Source: Saccharum officinarum (taxonomy: Eukaryota > Streptophyta > Magnoliopsida > Poales > Poaceae). From it: a DNA stretch of 64,000 bases. A model generated the notes under the pieces. It made no database searches, had not been told where the DNA came from, and was given only the letters and a program-made list of their open reading frames with translations. The DNA is taken from assembly GCA_020631735.1 (NCBI GenBank), contig CM036167.1:1182988-1246987 (forward strand). Reading direction: 5' to 3'. Below, in pieces: positions 42,953 to 54,269 of this stretch (the first letter of the stretch is position 1; every line of letters starts with the position of its first letter). A program made the position numbers and the translations under genes.

Positions 42953-45764
42953 TGTAGCACCTGGTTTTAAGAACAAAACCAGATACACACCATATGTGAG
43001 CCCAGGAAGTCAAATCTCACATACAGTCACAATTATGTGTAATATCAAAAGACAAATGCAAAAATATATAGCGTATTAGTAAAGAGATATAACCTCAAAG
43101 TGCAAACAGCGCAAAGACAACTTCAATCATCAGGTGAAGACTCCAAATCCACAGCAACAACTGACTGGTTGATCACAAGCCTACTATCTCTCCTGAAGTG
43201 TGGGGGAAATAGCAAGAGTGAGTCCATGTCGAACTCCGCAAGCATAGCAGGGGTTTATGAGGCTCAAATAGCTGACACTGGTTTACTGCGTTAGCTTTTA
43301 GTTGATTGTCATATTTTAGCAATTAAGCATCAAGGTAGTAGCACTTCCCAAACCACATGATCAGTAAACACGAATTAAAGAATAACATTAAACAACAAGA
43401 TTAATCATGTAACAGAAGTTAAACAGGTGTATCTATTCCATAAGAGTCCCTTGGCCGCCCGTGACCTTGGGCAAGGCTATCATGATAGTTTTTGACTCTG
43501 CGCAGAGGTGTACACTTTCACTGTGAGTCATGATAGTCAGATGCATGGGTTCATGAGGCCCAATACACTGAAAACCATATAAAGCCACCCGGGAGTTCGT
43601 CTAACAAGCAAGGAAACGCTTTGTCGTCAGATATAGGACACCCCCTTCCAACTGGCACATTTCTTCACGACTATACACAAAGGACAGAGACTGCACTATA
43701 CCCAATTCAGCTGTCCCTCTCACAAGCTAGAAAAGGTCTCAACGGATAACTAGAGCCAGAGCCATATAGCCCTCACAGCTGTACTGTAAATCCCGGATGA
43801 TCTGTTACGGAATAAGTCCTTACGGAGAGAAAAACTAGAGCAGCATAACAAACCCCGTGCTCTAGCCCCCTTGAAACAGGATAACAAAGTAGCCAAATTA
43901 TCTTTTAGCATTAAAAGTTACATCTTTAATCATGTTACAGGATCATGGTTAATAAGCGCTAGCATAATACTACCCATATGCACAAACCCCAAGGTAACAA
44001 GGTAAAAGATAACAACACTCGGGTAATCCTCTCTAGGTAGCAAGACACATGCAGTATGAAATTAATTCATGGTGAATAGGTAACAAGGATCGTCCCAACT
44101 ATACTTGCCTTAGACTTTCGATCCTTCTTCAAGTCCAAGCTTCCAAAGAACTGATCCTTGATTAGCTCCTCTTGATCAACAACGCAAACTCACCGACTAT
44201 ACCCGGTCATCGGAACAATCATACAAGCATCCAATAGCAAACATGCAAAGCAACATGATCTATGTTAAAACAGTACACCAAACAGTATAAAAATATATTG
44301 AAAAGTTTATAAAATAGACCTACGCCTTGCTACGATCACACAGACGTAAAGATCACGAAAAACGGAGCTATAACGGTGAAGTTATGAATTTTCAAAGATT
44401 TCCTATAGATAAATAATTCATTAAATAAGAGCTCGAAATTTAAAAGCTATTAACATAAATAAAAACTATATCACTGCGTAGATTACGAGATAACGAATCT
44501 AACGAAACTTGAGCGGACCAAATCGGAGTTGAAACGGAGATTTTATAAGCGTTTGAATGCAGTGGCAAATCTGTAAATAACTTGAACTGTTTTCGAATTA
44601 AAATAAATCTAAAATCAGGATTTGAATCTGGATCGGGACTGCGGGCATAAATCCCGGGAACCCGAGGGGCTCTTTTGCAAAATCTACCCCGAAGGGTATC
44701 TTGCATCTAGGGCCGTTCGATCTGGGACCGACGGTCCAGATTAGATGATGGAGTGAGAGAAGGGAAAACTGCCGGCCGGAACAGTGTTCCCGGCGCGGTG
44801 GTGCCATGGCCGGCGGCCAAACTACTCCGGCGAGCTTCGGAAACGACGCTACAGGCCATGGTTAGGCACGGAACCGGTACCAAATGGAAGAGGATCTCAA
44901 CGCGATCTCACCTGGGCGGAGTAGAGGGGTCGGAACGGACCGGAAACGCGTGGCGACGCGGATCGGCTGCTAGTGGCTTCCTGCAAAGTTCGGTGTCATA
45001 ACCAGAGCGAGTTAGGGCAAGAAAAATGCGGAAAACAACCCCACGAGTTCGCGAGCTTGACACGAGGCTCGGCAAAGCTTACAACAATGACGAAAACGAC
45101 GAATTCGTCGAGCTCCAAAGCGGCAGCGGCGGCTTAGGGTTGCGGCTGCTCTACAAGCTCGATTCGAGGGCGGCGGCTTACTCTAGGGTTTTAGGAGGGC
45201 GGCGCGCACGCGGAGCTCGCTATTTAAGGCCGAGACGGCTTCACGTGGCGTGCACGACAATACGAGAGGACGGGGCGGAGCCGGACACCGACCCAATGTT
45301 GAGTCCGAGCTCGAGCAGAGAACCGACCGGAGGTAAGGGATGGCGTCCCTGATGCGAGGGCCCACGGTGTCAGCGAAAGAGAGAGGAAGGGAGGTGGCCC
45401 GCCGCTGCTGCGACTTGCTGGGCCGGCCCAGAGAGGATTCGGCCGAACTGGGCCAGAGATAGAGGAGGGAGTTGGGCTGCTCGGGCCAAACGAGAGAGAG
45501 GAGAGAGTAAAGAATTTTTTTTTGTCTAACTCAAACTCCAATTTACATTTTCAAATGATTTTGAAATCCCTTTCCTTTGGAACAAAAACCAATCATCTCA
45601 AAATAAATATGCAGCAACATGAATGCTCAACAATGTTTCTAAGCCTTATGATAAATTTTAATTTTAATGAAAAATATTATTCACCTAGGTTTAATGAGCA
45701 CAAAAATTCCTAATTAAATCATTTTAATCCTATTTCAAAAATTGTAAAAATTTGGGGTGTTACA
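42953..45764 (-). mobile_element. 3' LTR of element D
   Basis: 2812 bp. Compared with 49642-52454 I see G43288/A49977, T44885/C51575 and one base fewer in a G run (44694-44696 against 51383-51386). Small ORFs in both LTRs are identical because the LTRs are. Confidence 0.92.
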
Positions 45765-45780
45765 ATTCTACCCCCCTTAA
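45765..45780 (-). other. Polypurine tract of element D
   Basis: TTAAGGGGGGTAGAAT on the minus strand directly before the 3' LTR. Confidence 0.8.
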
Positions 45781-47054
45781 GATGAATCTCGTCCTCGAGA
45801 TTCGGTAAAAGATGATCGATGGGACACGGACACTCTGTCTTTAGATCTTTTTCTTTGCCTTGTGACTTAGTTGGCAACACAAGGAACTGCAGATACTCTG
45901 ATCTCAGATCTCACTCTCATGTAGCTTCACTTTCTGAGTAACAACTCCACTCTACCAAGCACAACCTGAACAATCATCTTTTGGAAAGTCTCTCACTACC
46001 TCCAAAATATTAATCGGATACTCAGTATATACGTGATTCTTCCACGTACACTTTGTCACCAACAATTCTTGGACCACATCATGCATGACAGCCAAGATCT
46101 CAAGAATTCCCAACTGATAAACCACCTAATCTGTCCTTTCAAGATTCTTGTACGGACCAAAATTCTTCGGTGCTAATTTTCCTTTCGCACTGATTCTCTT
46201 ACCAGAGGTGACCTTTTGAAATACACACATTTACCTCTTTCAAAATCCGAAATTCTCCTCTAACAATACAGTCATTACAACCTTAGTGAACTCTTCGATA
46301 ATTTCCAGCCAATCTCAAGAAACTACAAAGCTCACTTACATCTGTAGGCGGTTTGCAATTCAATCTGTCATCTATCTTGCTTCGATCCTGGGACCTGTGG
46401 GTTACGAGGGACGATGAGGCGCAGAAAAGAAAACTTCTTCCTTGAGCCAAAACTCTCACTTACACCTCTTAGCATGCAACTTATGTTCTCTTATTTTCAA
46501 ACCTTGAGTATTGAGCTTGTTCTTCAATGTTCTTGGAGAAGGCCAATATGTCGCCGATGAATACCACAACTTGTCGAGAAATCTCATACACACCTTGTTC
46601 ATCAAGTACATAACATGGGTAGGTGCGTGATTCAAGTCAAGGATCAATACTGTATACTCATACAGACCATACCGGTTAGTAAACACTATCTTGAGAGTAC
46701 CAGCTGAACAATCTTCAATTGATGACAACCCGAATGTAGATCAATTGTAAACAACACACAAACACCTTTCAACTGATCAAATAAATCATCAATTCCATGT
46801 AACGGGTACTTGTTCTTGGTAGTAGCTTCATTAAGTGACCGATAACCTTCACACATCCTCTGGCCACCATCTTTCTTGTCAACAAATATAACCGGAGCTT
46901 CCAAAGTCGAAGAACTAGAACAAATAAATACCTTCCTCCTCATAGCACTTGTTAACATGTCCAACAATCTTGAATAAACACCCATTGAGCTATGACAGGA
47001 TCCTATTAAATCAAAGAACTCTGAGTCACTCTTACCTACCTGATTGGGTTCCAA
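45770..47054 (-). pseudogene. Chromovirus pol remnants in element D
   Basis: The minus strand holds an RT piece, [20 protein letters not shown] with [12 protein letters not shown] and [15 protein letters not shown] (~46900-46740). Degenerate RT follows (HVMYLMNKVCMRFLDKLW, ~46630-46560; the catalytic Y-V/I-D-D cannot be read). Next is an integrase C-terminal/chromodomain-type stretch (SVRKGKLAPKNFGPY, VYQLGILEILAVMHDV, ~46190-46080), then the terminal NLEDEIHLKGG beside the polypurine tract (~45805-45772). RNase H and the integrase core are not visible. This composition is that of a Tekay/Del-like chromovirus. It cannot encode working enzymes. Confidence 0.75.
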
Positions 47055-47585
47055 ACAACTATCTTCTCAAGTTCTTCTCCATATTACCACCATCGAAGAT
47101 AAACACGTCCCAGAAGTGCTTCCTCAAATCGAAACCTTCTATGCATTCCTGGTGCAGCATTGAGTCTTCTTGAGTATCCATGGAAACGAATGTGAATGCA
47201 TAGAACCTCCCATCCATATCATGAATACCAACTTTAAAACTTAAAGTTCTAGTTGATGGTAGCTCAATCGAAGACCAACTCAAGAATTATCAATACCCAA
47301 CAATCATCAATCCTGAGTGAAGATTACTGTGCTTGATGGTAACTCCTTTGCTAGAGACATGACCAATACTTCCAAGTGAATTTCTAGAATCCTTCACCTT
47401 GCAACTCTCTTTTCTTGGCTACCCCCCTTGAAATAAACTAGGGGACACCCAAGTAACTTGCATATACCTCAGTGAAATCATGCCATTATAATGGCCTCAT
47501 GATATTCCTTGGAAACTCATATGCCAATGATCATAGAACCAGATTTCCTTTGTTAGCAGGAAAAATAGCAGCTTAGTAAAACAGT

Positions 47586-48450
47586 CATAACTCGAGTTTC
47601 AGATATCCAATGGAGGTATACTCTATATGGTTGGAAAGAATATGAAGTTAGCTAAAACTTTCATTCACATCACATTTTCGGATTCCAACAATAACTTAGT
47701 CAAAAATCCAGCATAACCGTTACTGCTCTGAGTCCCAGACTGCACAGAAACTTTAACTTGCGACGACTATATCTCCCAAATCGGATATGATAAAATGGTA
47801 AAACCAGTGGTATTTGAAAGATACCGAAGTCTAGTTTCTGTCATAAATATTCCACAATTTTTTTTTAGTCGAGTTCACCTTTTTGTGCATCCCAAATATG
47901 ACTGACTGCTCCGAAAACAGCACACAGCAGAGACATAAGAAACAATAGTGCAGTAAATCATCCATATCTCGAGTTCTATGAATCCAATGATGCTCTATCT
48001 TATACCGTTGGAAAGCTTATGAAATTCTCTACAATTCCCTTATATACCACATTTTCTGATTCTGCAGTTATCTTAACCAAAAACTGTGCACAACTAAAAC
48101 TGTTCAGACCTCCAGACAGTGCATCATCTTCATCTTGGAGCATTCATTACTCATAGCTCAGAACAGATATAGAGCAGATTCTTGAGGCATTGGAAAGGTA
48201 ATGATGTCTAGTTTGTCCCATAAAATTTTCACAAACTTTTCTTAAATCAATTTTGAGATATAACTGAAAGGTCACAGACTACTCCGGTTTCCAGATTTCA
48301 GCCAGCACAGGTACATCATCTTGTTATTTGCGTAACTCTCAAACCATAACAGATATGAAGATGATTCTTGCGGTCAGAGAAACACGATGAAGTATACTGT
48401 TCTCCAGAATTTTTCCAAGATTTTTGACGCTCCACCAACAGAGGTATAAA
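47586..48450. repeat. Five-fold degenerate ~185-bp tandem repeat in element D
   Basis: Units start near 47586, 47764, 47960, 48148 and 48330. Each opens with an ATAACTC/ATATCTC word and a CAGATAT-like word, then TTGGAAAG (or TTTGAAAG), then a CATA...TTTTC/ACA stretch 60-80 bp later. Strongly diverged. No continuous ORF. Confidence 0.6.
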
Positions 48451-48720
48451 CTGAGAAAGATAGGTGACTCCAGAAAGACAGGATAGAGAGAAAACAGGAG
48501 AAAAGCAAGACCCAACTATTTATTTCATTAAACCTTATACCTTAGACCTATAAACTAAATGAAATTATGGACAATTCCACAAGATCATTGCACTCATTAC
48601 AAAGATTCAACTCATGCATAAACACTAACACAATCAACCAAACGTTAATGGTTCACACGGCACACAGACTCAACTCAACTTGCGTTACTAACGGTTTTAT
48701 TACAAAGGGGATCCTTATTC

Positions 48721-49443
48721 CTAAGGGGTAGGGTCTTGCTGAGCCTTAAGGCGAATAATCTCTTCATGTTGACGCTGGATAGTCAACTTGTCACGTAGCA
48801 TCTCGTGCCCCATGGACTCCATGTTGTTCAACAGCATCCCAGTCAACCCAACTGTAGCTTGAAGCGTCGGTGAAGAGTCTTCTACTCCGTCTATGACCCA
48901 CCTTGCTTGATTCTTCACGTAGCGAGGATAATGCTTGAGGACATCACGGAGCTGACCATTGTTGTCATCATGACGACGCCCGAGGTAACATGTAAGTGCT
49001 TGGAAAGCAGCATCTTCCATACTAAGTTCCACAGTAGGTCGAGGCACTGGTGAGTAATGGTACGACTCATGCTGGTAGGTCTTCGTGTTGGGATTCAGAT
49101 ACTTCACTTGCAGGCAAGCATCCCATTCCGATCTTTCCGTAGGATGACTATACTCCACGGTGTGGTACTCCAACTTAGCTTTCCAACTCTTGTAGTACAT
49201 AAACAATATGTACTCCAGACGTTCATGAACGAAGGCATTGTCCTTTTGGAACCTGAGCTGCCTCACTGCAGTCCATCCCACACGTGGAACAACTAGAGGT
49301 ACTTCTTCACGGAAGTCTTCACATGGACGGTCCCCCACTCTTGATTCCGCATCCGAAATCTCTTGGAACACTTCTTCAAGCGGCTTCACGGCATTGAACA
49401 TCGCAAGGTACTTACGAGAGGACATGCAACGACGAGGAGACAT
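48721..49443 (-). CDS. Element D 240-residue ORF of unknown function
   Basis: Open from ATG at 49441-49443 (MSPRRCMSSRKYLAMFNAVK) to the stop at 48721-48723, in the position where gag would begin, about 190 bp after the primer site. I do not recognise the protein. It is fairly acidic in places, with aromatic-rich central segments (FVHERLEYILFMYYKSWKAK; TKTYQHESYHYSPVPRP), a small segment ALTCYLGRRHDDN, and a C-terminal heptad-like stretch EMLRDKLTIQRQHEEIIRLK suggesting a short coiled coil. No CCHC knuckle, protease or RT motif. It is the only intact frame of the element, whose LTRs are nearly identical, so selection or very recent insertion may have kept it. It could be a gag substitute or a captured sequence. 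Confidence 0.6.
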   Translation of the reverse strand: MSPRRCMSSRKYLAMFNAVKPLEEVFQEISDAESRVGDRPCEDFREEVPLVVPRVGWTAVRQLRFQKDNAFVHERLEYILFMYYKSWKAKLEYHTVEYSHPTERSEWDACLQVKYLNPNTKTYQHESYHYSPVPRPTVELSMEDAAFQALTCYLGRRHDDNNGQLRDVLKHYPRYVKNQARWVIDGVEDSSPTLQATVGLTGMLLNNMESMGHEMLRDKLTIQRQHEEIIRLKAQQDPTP

Positions 49444-49626
49444 CTACAGAACTCAGATAGAAAGAGAGGAATTAGAAAAGATACAACGGTTTATAACAGA
49501 ACAGGGGTTAAAGTAAGCATAATCTTTAGCAAATAACAAGGCTAGGGAGAAAGCATCAACATAAGCAAAGACGGAAGCATTCTAAACGACCGGTTCTAAC
49601 TAGGCTTGCGTCCTACAGTCAGCATC

Positions 49627-49638
49627 GCTCTGATACCA
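49627..49638 (-). other. Primer binding site of element D (tRNA-iMet type)
   Basis: TGGTATCAGAGC on the minus strand, three bases after the 5' LTR: the standard initiator-Met tRNA complement. It sets the element's orientation. Confidence 0.85.
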
Positions 49639-49641
49639 CTT

Positions 49642-52454
49642 TGTAGCACCTGGTTTTAAGAACAAAACCAGATACACACCATATGTGAGCCCAGGAAGTC
49701 AAATCTCACATACAGTCACAATTATGTGTAATATCAAAAGACAAATGCAAAAATATATAGCGTATTAGTAAAGAGATATAACCTCAAAGTGCAAACAGCG
49801 CAAAGACAACTTCAATCATCAGGTGAAGACTCCAAATCCACAGCAACAACTGACTGGTTGATCACAAGCCTACTATCTCTCCTGAAGTGTGGGGGAAATA
49901 GCAAGAGTGAGTCCATGTCGAACTCCGCAAGCATAGCAGGGGTTTATGAGGCTCAAATAGCTGACACTGGTTTACTACGTTAGCTTTTAGTTGATTGTCA
50001 TATTTTAGCAATTAAGCATCAAGGTAGTAGCACTTCCCAAACCACATGATCAGTAAACACGAATTAAAGAATAACATTAAACAACAAGATTAATCATGTA
50101 ACAGAAGTTAAACAGGTGTATCTATTCCATAAGAGTCCCTTGGCCGCCCGTGACCTTGGGCAAGGCTATCATGATAGTTTTTGACTCTGCGCAGAGGTGT
50201 ACACTTTCACTGTGAGTCATGATAGTCAGATGCATGGGTTCATGAGGCCCAATACACTGAAAACCATATAAAGCCACCCGGGAGTTCGTCTAACAAGCAA
50301 GGAAACGCTTTGTCGTCAGATATAGGACACCCCCTTCCAACTGGCACATTTCTTCACGACTATACACAAAGGACAGAGACTGCACTATACCCAATTCAGC
50401 TGTCCCTCTCACAAGCTAGAAAAGGTCTCAACGGATAACTAGAGCCAGAGCCATATAGCCCTCACAGCTGTACTGTAAATCCCGGATGATCTGTTACGGA
50501 ATAAGTCCTTACGGAGAGAAAAACTAGAGCAGCATAACAAACCCCGTGCTCTAGCCCCCTTGAAACAGGATAACAAAGTAGCCAAATTATCTTTTAGCAT
50601 TAAAAGTTACATCTTTAATCATGTTACAGGATCATGGTTAATAAGCGCTAGCATAATACTACCCATATGCACAAACCCCAAGGTAACAAGGTAAAAGATA
50701 ACAACACTCGGGTAATCCTCTCTAGGTAGCAAGACACATGCAGTATGAAATTAATTCATGGTGAATAGGTAACAAGGATCGTCCCAACTATACTTGCCTT
50801 AGACTTTCGATCCTTCTTCAAGTCCAAGCTTCCAAAGAACTGATCCTTGATTAGCTCCTCTTGATCAACAACGCAAACTCACCGACTATACCCGGTCATC
50901 GGAACAATCATACAAGCATCCAATAGCAAACATGCAAAGCAACATGATCTATGTTAAAACAGTACACCAAACAGTATAAAAATATATTGAAAAGTTTATA
51001 AAATAGACCTACGCCTTGCTACGATCACACAGACGTAAAGATCACGAAAAACGGAGCTATAACGGTGAAGTTATGAATTTTCAAAGATTTCCTATAGATA
51101 AATAATTCATTAAATAAGAGCTCGAAATTTAAAAGCTATTAACATAAATAAAAACTATATCACTGCGTAGATTACGAGATAACGAATCTAACGAAACTTG
51201 AGCGGACCAAATCGGAGTTGAAACGGAGATTTTATAAGCGTTTGAATGCAGTGGCAAATCTGTAAATAACTTGAACTGTTTTCGAATTAAAATAAATCTA
51301 AAATCAGGATTTGAATCTGGATCGGGACTGCGGGCATAAATCCCGGGAACCCGAGGGGCTCTTTTGCAAAATCTACCCCGAAGGGGTATCTTGCATCTAG
51401 GGCCGTTCGATCTGGGACCGACGGTCCAGATTAGATGATGGAGTGAGAGAAGGGAAAACTGCCGGCCGGAACAGTGTTCCCGGCGCGGTGGTGCCATGGC
51501 CGGCGGCCAAACTACTCCGGCGAGCTTCGGAAACGACGCTACAGGCCATGGTTAGGCACGGAACCGGTACCAAACGGAAGAGGATCTCAACGCGATCTCA
51601 CCTGGGCGGAGTAGAGGGGTCGGAACGGACCGGAAACGCGTGGCGACGCGGATCGGCTGCTAGTGGCTTCCTGCAAAGTTCGGTGTCATAACCAGAGCGA
51701 GTTAGGGCAAGAAAAATGCGGAAAACAACCCCACGAGTTCGCGAGCTTGACACGAGGCTCGGCAAAGCTTACAACAATGACGAAAACGACGAATTCGTCG
51801 AGCTCCAAAGCGGCAGCGGCGGCTTAGGGTTGCGGCTGCTCTACAAGCTCGATTCGAGGGCGGCGGCTTACTCTAGGGTTTTAGGAGGGCGGCGCGCACG
51901 CGGAGCTCGCTATTTAAGGCCGAGACGGCTTCACGTGGCGTGCACGACAATACGAGAGGACGGGGCGGAGCCGGACACCGACCCAATGTTGAGTCCGAGC
52001 TCGAGCAGAGAACCGACCGGAGGTAAGGGATGGCGTCCCTGATGCGAGGGCCCACGGTGTCAGCGAAAGAGAGAGGAAGGGAGGTGGCCCGCCGCTGCTG
52101 CGACTTGCTGGGCCGGCCCAGAGAGGATTCGGCCGAACTGGGCCAGAGATAGAGGAGGGAGTTGGGCTGCTCGGGCCAAACGAGAGAGAGGAGAGAGTAA
52201 AGAATTTTTTTTTGTCTAACTCAAACTCCAATTTACATTTTCAAATGATTTTGAAATCCCTTTCCTTTGGAACAAAAACCAATCATCTCAAAATAAATAT
52301 GCAGCAACATGAATGCTCAACAATGTTTCTAAGCCTTATGATAAATTTTAATTTTAATGAAAAATATTATTCACCTAGGTTTAATGAGCACAAAAATTCC
52401 TAATTAAATCATTTTAATCCTATTTCAAAAATTGTAAAAATTTGGGGTGTTACA
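49642..52454 (-). mobile_element. 5' LTR of element D
   Basis: 2813 bp. In minus sense it starts TGTAACACCCCAAATTTTTA, has a CACGTG-containing GC-rich region and a TATA-like TTAAATAG (about 51911-51918), and an AAACCCTAG word just downstream, then continues to ...GGTGCTACA. These are plausible core promoter elements for the element's transcript. Confidence 0.9.
51911..51918 (-). promoter_or_regulatory. TATA-like box in 5' LTR of element D
   Basis: Minus-strand CCTTAAATAGCGAGC, downstream of GCCACGTGAAGCC (a G-box core). Its position in the 5' LTR suits transcription of D towards the left. Inference from sequence only. Confidence 0.45.
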
Positions 52455-52459
52455 GCATG

Positions 52460-54206
52460 TGAGGCCTACACTTTTGTGCAACCTATGCATGGTGTGTAGA
52501 TTTGGCCTCTACAACACCTTAACTACACTTAGGACACTTAATGGAACAATGTTCATGTTGATCATTTTGCCTAAATATGCTTCTAAGGGATGGTTGACCA
52601 TGTATGGACCCTAGAACCCTTTTGTTTGACCATTTCAAAAGTGTGACCTAGAAACTTTGCATGACTATGCACCCATTTACAAAGTTGTAGAGAATTTTAT
52701 AAGGAACCAACTTTGTTTAAGAGTCAAGTCATGAAAATGTGTGGAACATGCTCAAACAGGGACCACAAGTCAGTTTTGACCTGCTGTTTGGCACTTAGCC
52801 AATTTGGCTAAGTCTTGACTGTACAACAGTTTCAAGTAGCTTACTTTGGAGCACTCTATCTCCCAAACTAGGCAGAACCAGCTCTGGCTCATATTGGCAA
52901 TATTGTAGTGCTCACATAGCTCTATGATTTTGTCAACAACACTATCACCTAATTCCCACTAGTACAGGAGCTACAGAGCCTCAAAGATCGTGTTTCAGTT
53001 GGGTTCCTACTGAAACTGAAATTTCAGTTTCGTGTGCTCAACTTTGGAGCTCTGTAGATTGTGATCTAAGCTGAACCAGCTCAAGCTCATATTGAAACTC
53101 TTGAAGTCCTCACATCCCTCTACGACTTTGTCAATTACGACTTGGCCTAATTCGGGCTCGTTTGCAAGTTAATCGACGTCGAACTTGCCCTGACAGGCGG
53201 ACTCGGCTTCAACTGAATCGTTTTCAGTTTGAAAACGAGCTGATGCTCGTGGCCGACAGGGCCAGGTCACGCGCGCCATGTGGTGTCCTTATGTCGTCGG
53301 GAGGCCGCGGTGTCGGGCCAGAGCGGCGTTATGACGACGCGTGCCCCAGGGCGTGGCCACCATGCGAGCACCGAGCCCCCACCCTGGCCGACCAGCGCTG
53401 CCGCGTGCCCTTGCCGTGCGTCGATGCAAGGGAGTTGGACGCGGTTCCTCTCCACTTCCTCCTCCCCCTCTTCGCCGTTCCTCTCATCCTGCACGCGCCA
53501 ATGCACGCTTTGCCTTGGACGCCAGCAAGCAGAGCTCGCGCCGCCGCTGCCATTCCTGGCGCGTCAAGCCGCCACGGCCACCATTGCCGAGCGGTGGAGC
53601 TCCTCCCCACTGCTGCTGTGATGATTATAAATGAAATGTAGAGAATTTCATAAGCTTTCCTTAGTGTTTTCTTGCAAGTCATTTGGAGTTGTAGATCTCC
53701 AGTTATGATTGATTTACTCAGCTACTGCATGTATGTCCAGAATTGTTAAAAATACATGATTGCTTGGTTACTTTGCTTGTGTATTGAAGTGTGACACATG
53801 TCTTTGTTGGTACTTGGTTTGGTACCCTAGTATCTTATAAGACTTGTGTCTGGATTGATGTGTTTTCAATCTTCTATGTTATGCCTTAGTGAGGATTAAG
53901 TTAATTAGCTCTAGGTGTTTAGGAGAACTTTGGTATGCTTGTTTGATTACTTTGTTTATTGCACTTCTATGCATTCATACATATGCATTGTTGCACCTCA
54001 TTTAGGTACGTTAGCTGAAGCACGTGTAGGACCTAAGGTGGAGCTAAACCCGAAGATTGAGTTGGTGGATCCATCCCGAAGATCGAAGGACCGGACAAGT
54101 GGTAGATTGGAAGATGCTCGCCAAGCGAACTCATCTGACATACTCTAACTTGAGTCGGATCCCAGGCAAGCCCCGGAGCATTATAAGCCTCCTATCTTCA
54201 AAGCAA

Positions 54207-54269
<63 letters not shown>

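Larger units (their letters stand above)
42953..52454 (-). mobile_element. Element D: complete non-autonomous chromovirus-derived LTR retrotransposon
   Basis: Two LTRs (42953-45764 and 49642-52454) of 2.81 kb in direct orientation, each TGTAGCACCTGG...GGGGTGTTACA on the plus strand, bounded by the 5-bp duplication GCATG (42948-42952, 52455-52459). The primer site and polypurine tract place the 5' LTR on the right, so the element reads leftwards. The LTRs differ at only three places I could find. The internal region has one open 240-codon ORF, a repeat-rich spacer and badly decayed remnants of RT and of the integrase C-terminal/chromodomain end. It is nested in the LTR of element C. Confidence 0.9.

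Noticed and set aside
47586..48450. CRISPR-like array
   Set aside because: The repeats are long, strongly diverged and lie inside a plant retrotransposon; no short identical repeats with unique spacers.
43100..49983. Identical short ORFs at 43100-43294/49789-49983 and 45026-45352/51716-52042 as a duplicated gene family
   Set aside because: They are the same positions in the two LTRs of element D and are identical for that reason.
53162..53641. GC-rich ORFs up to 159 codons in the LTR of element C as a gene
   Set aside because: Within an LTR, overlapping frames on both strands, no conserved motif.
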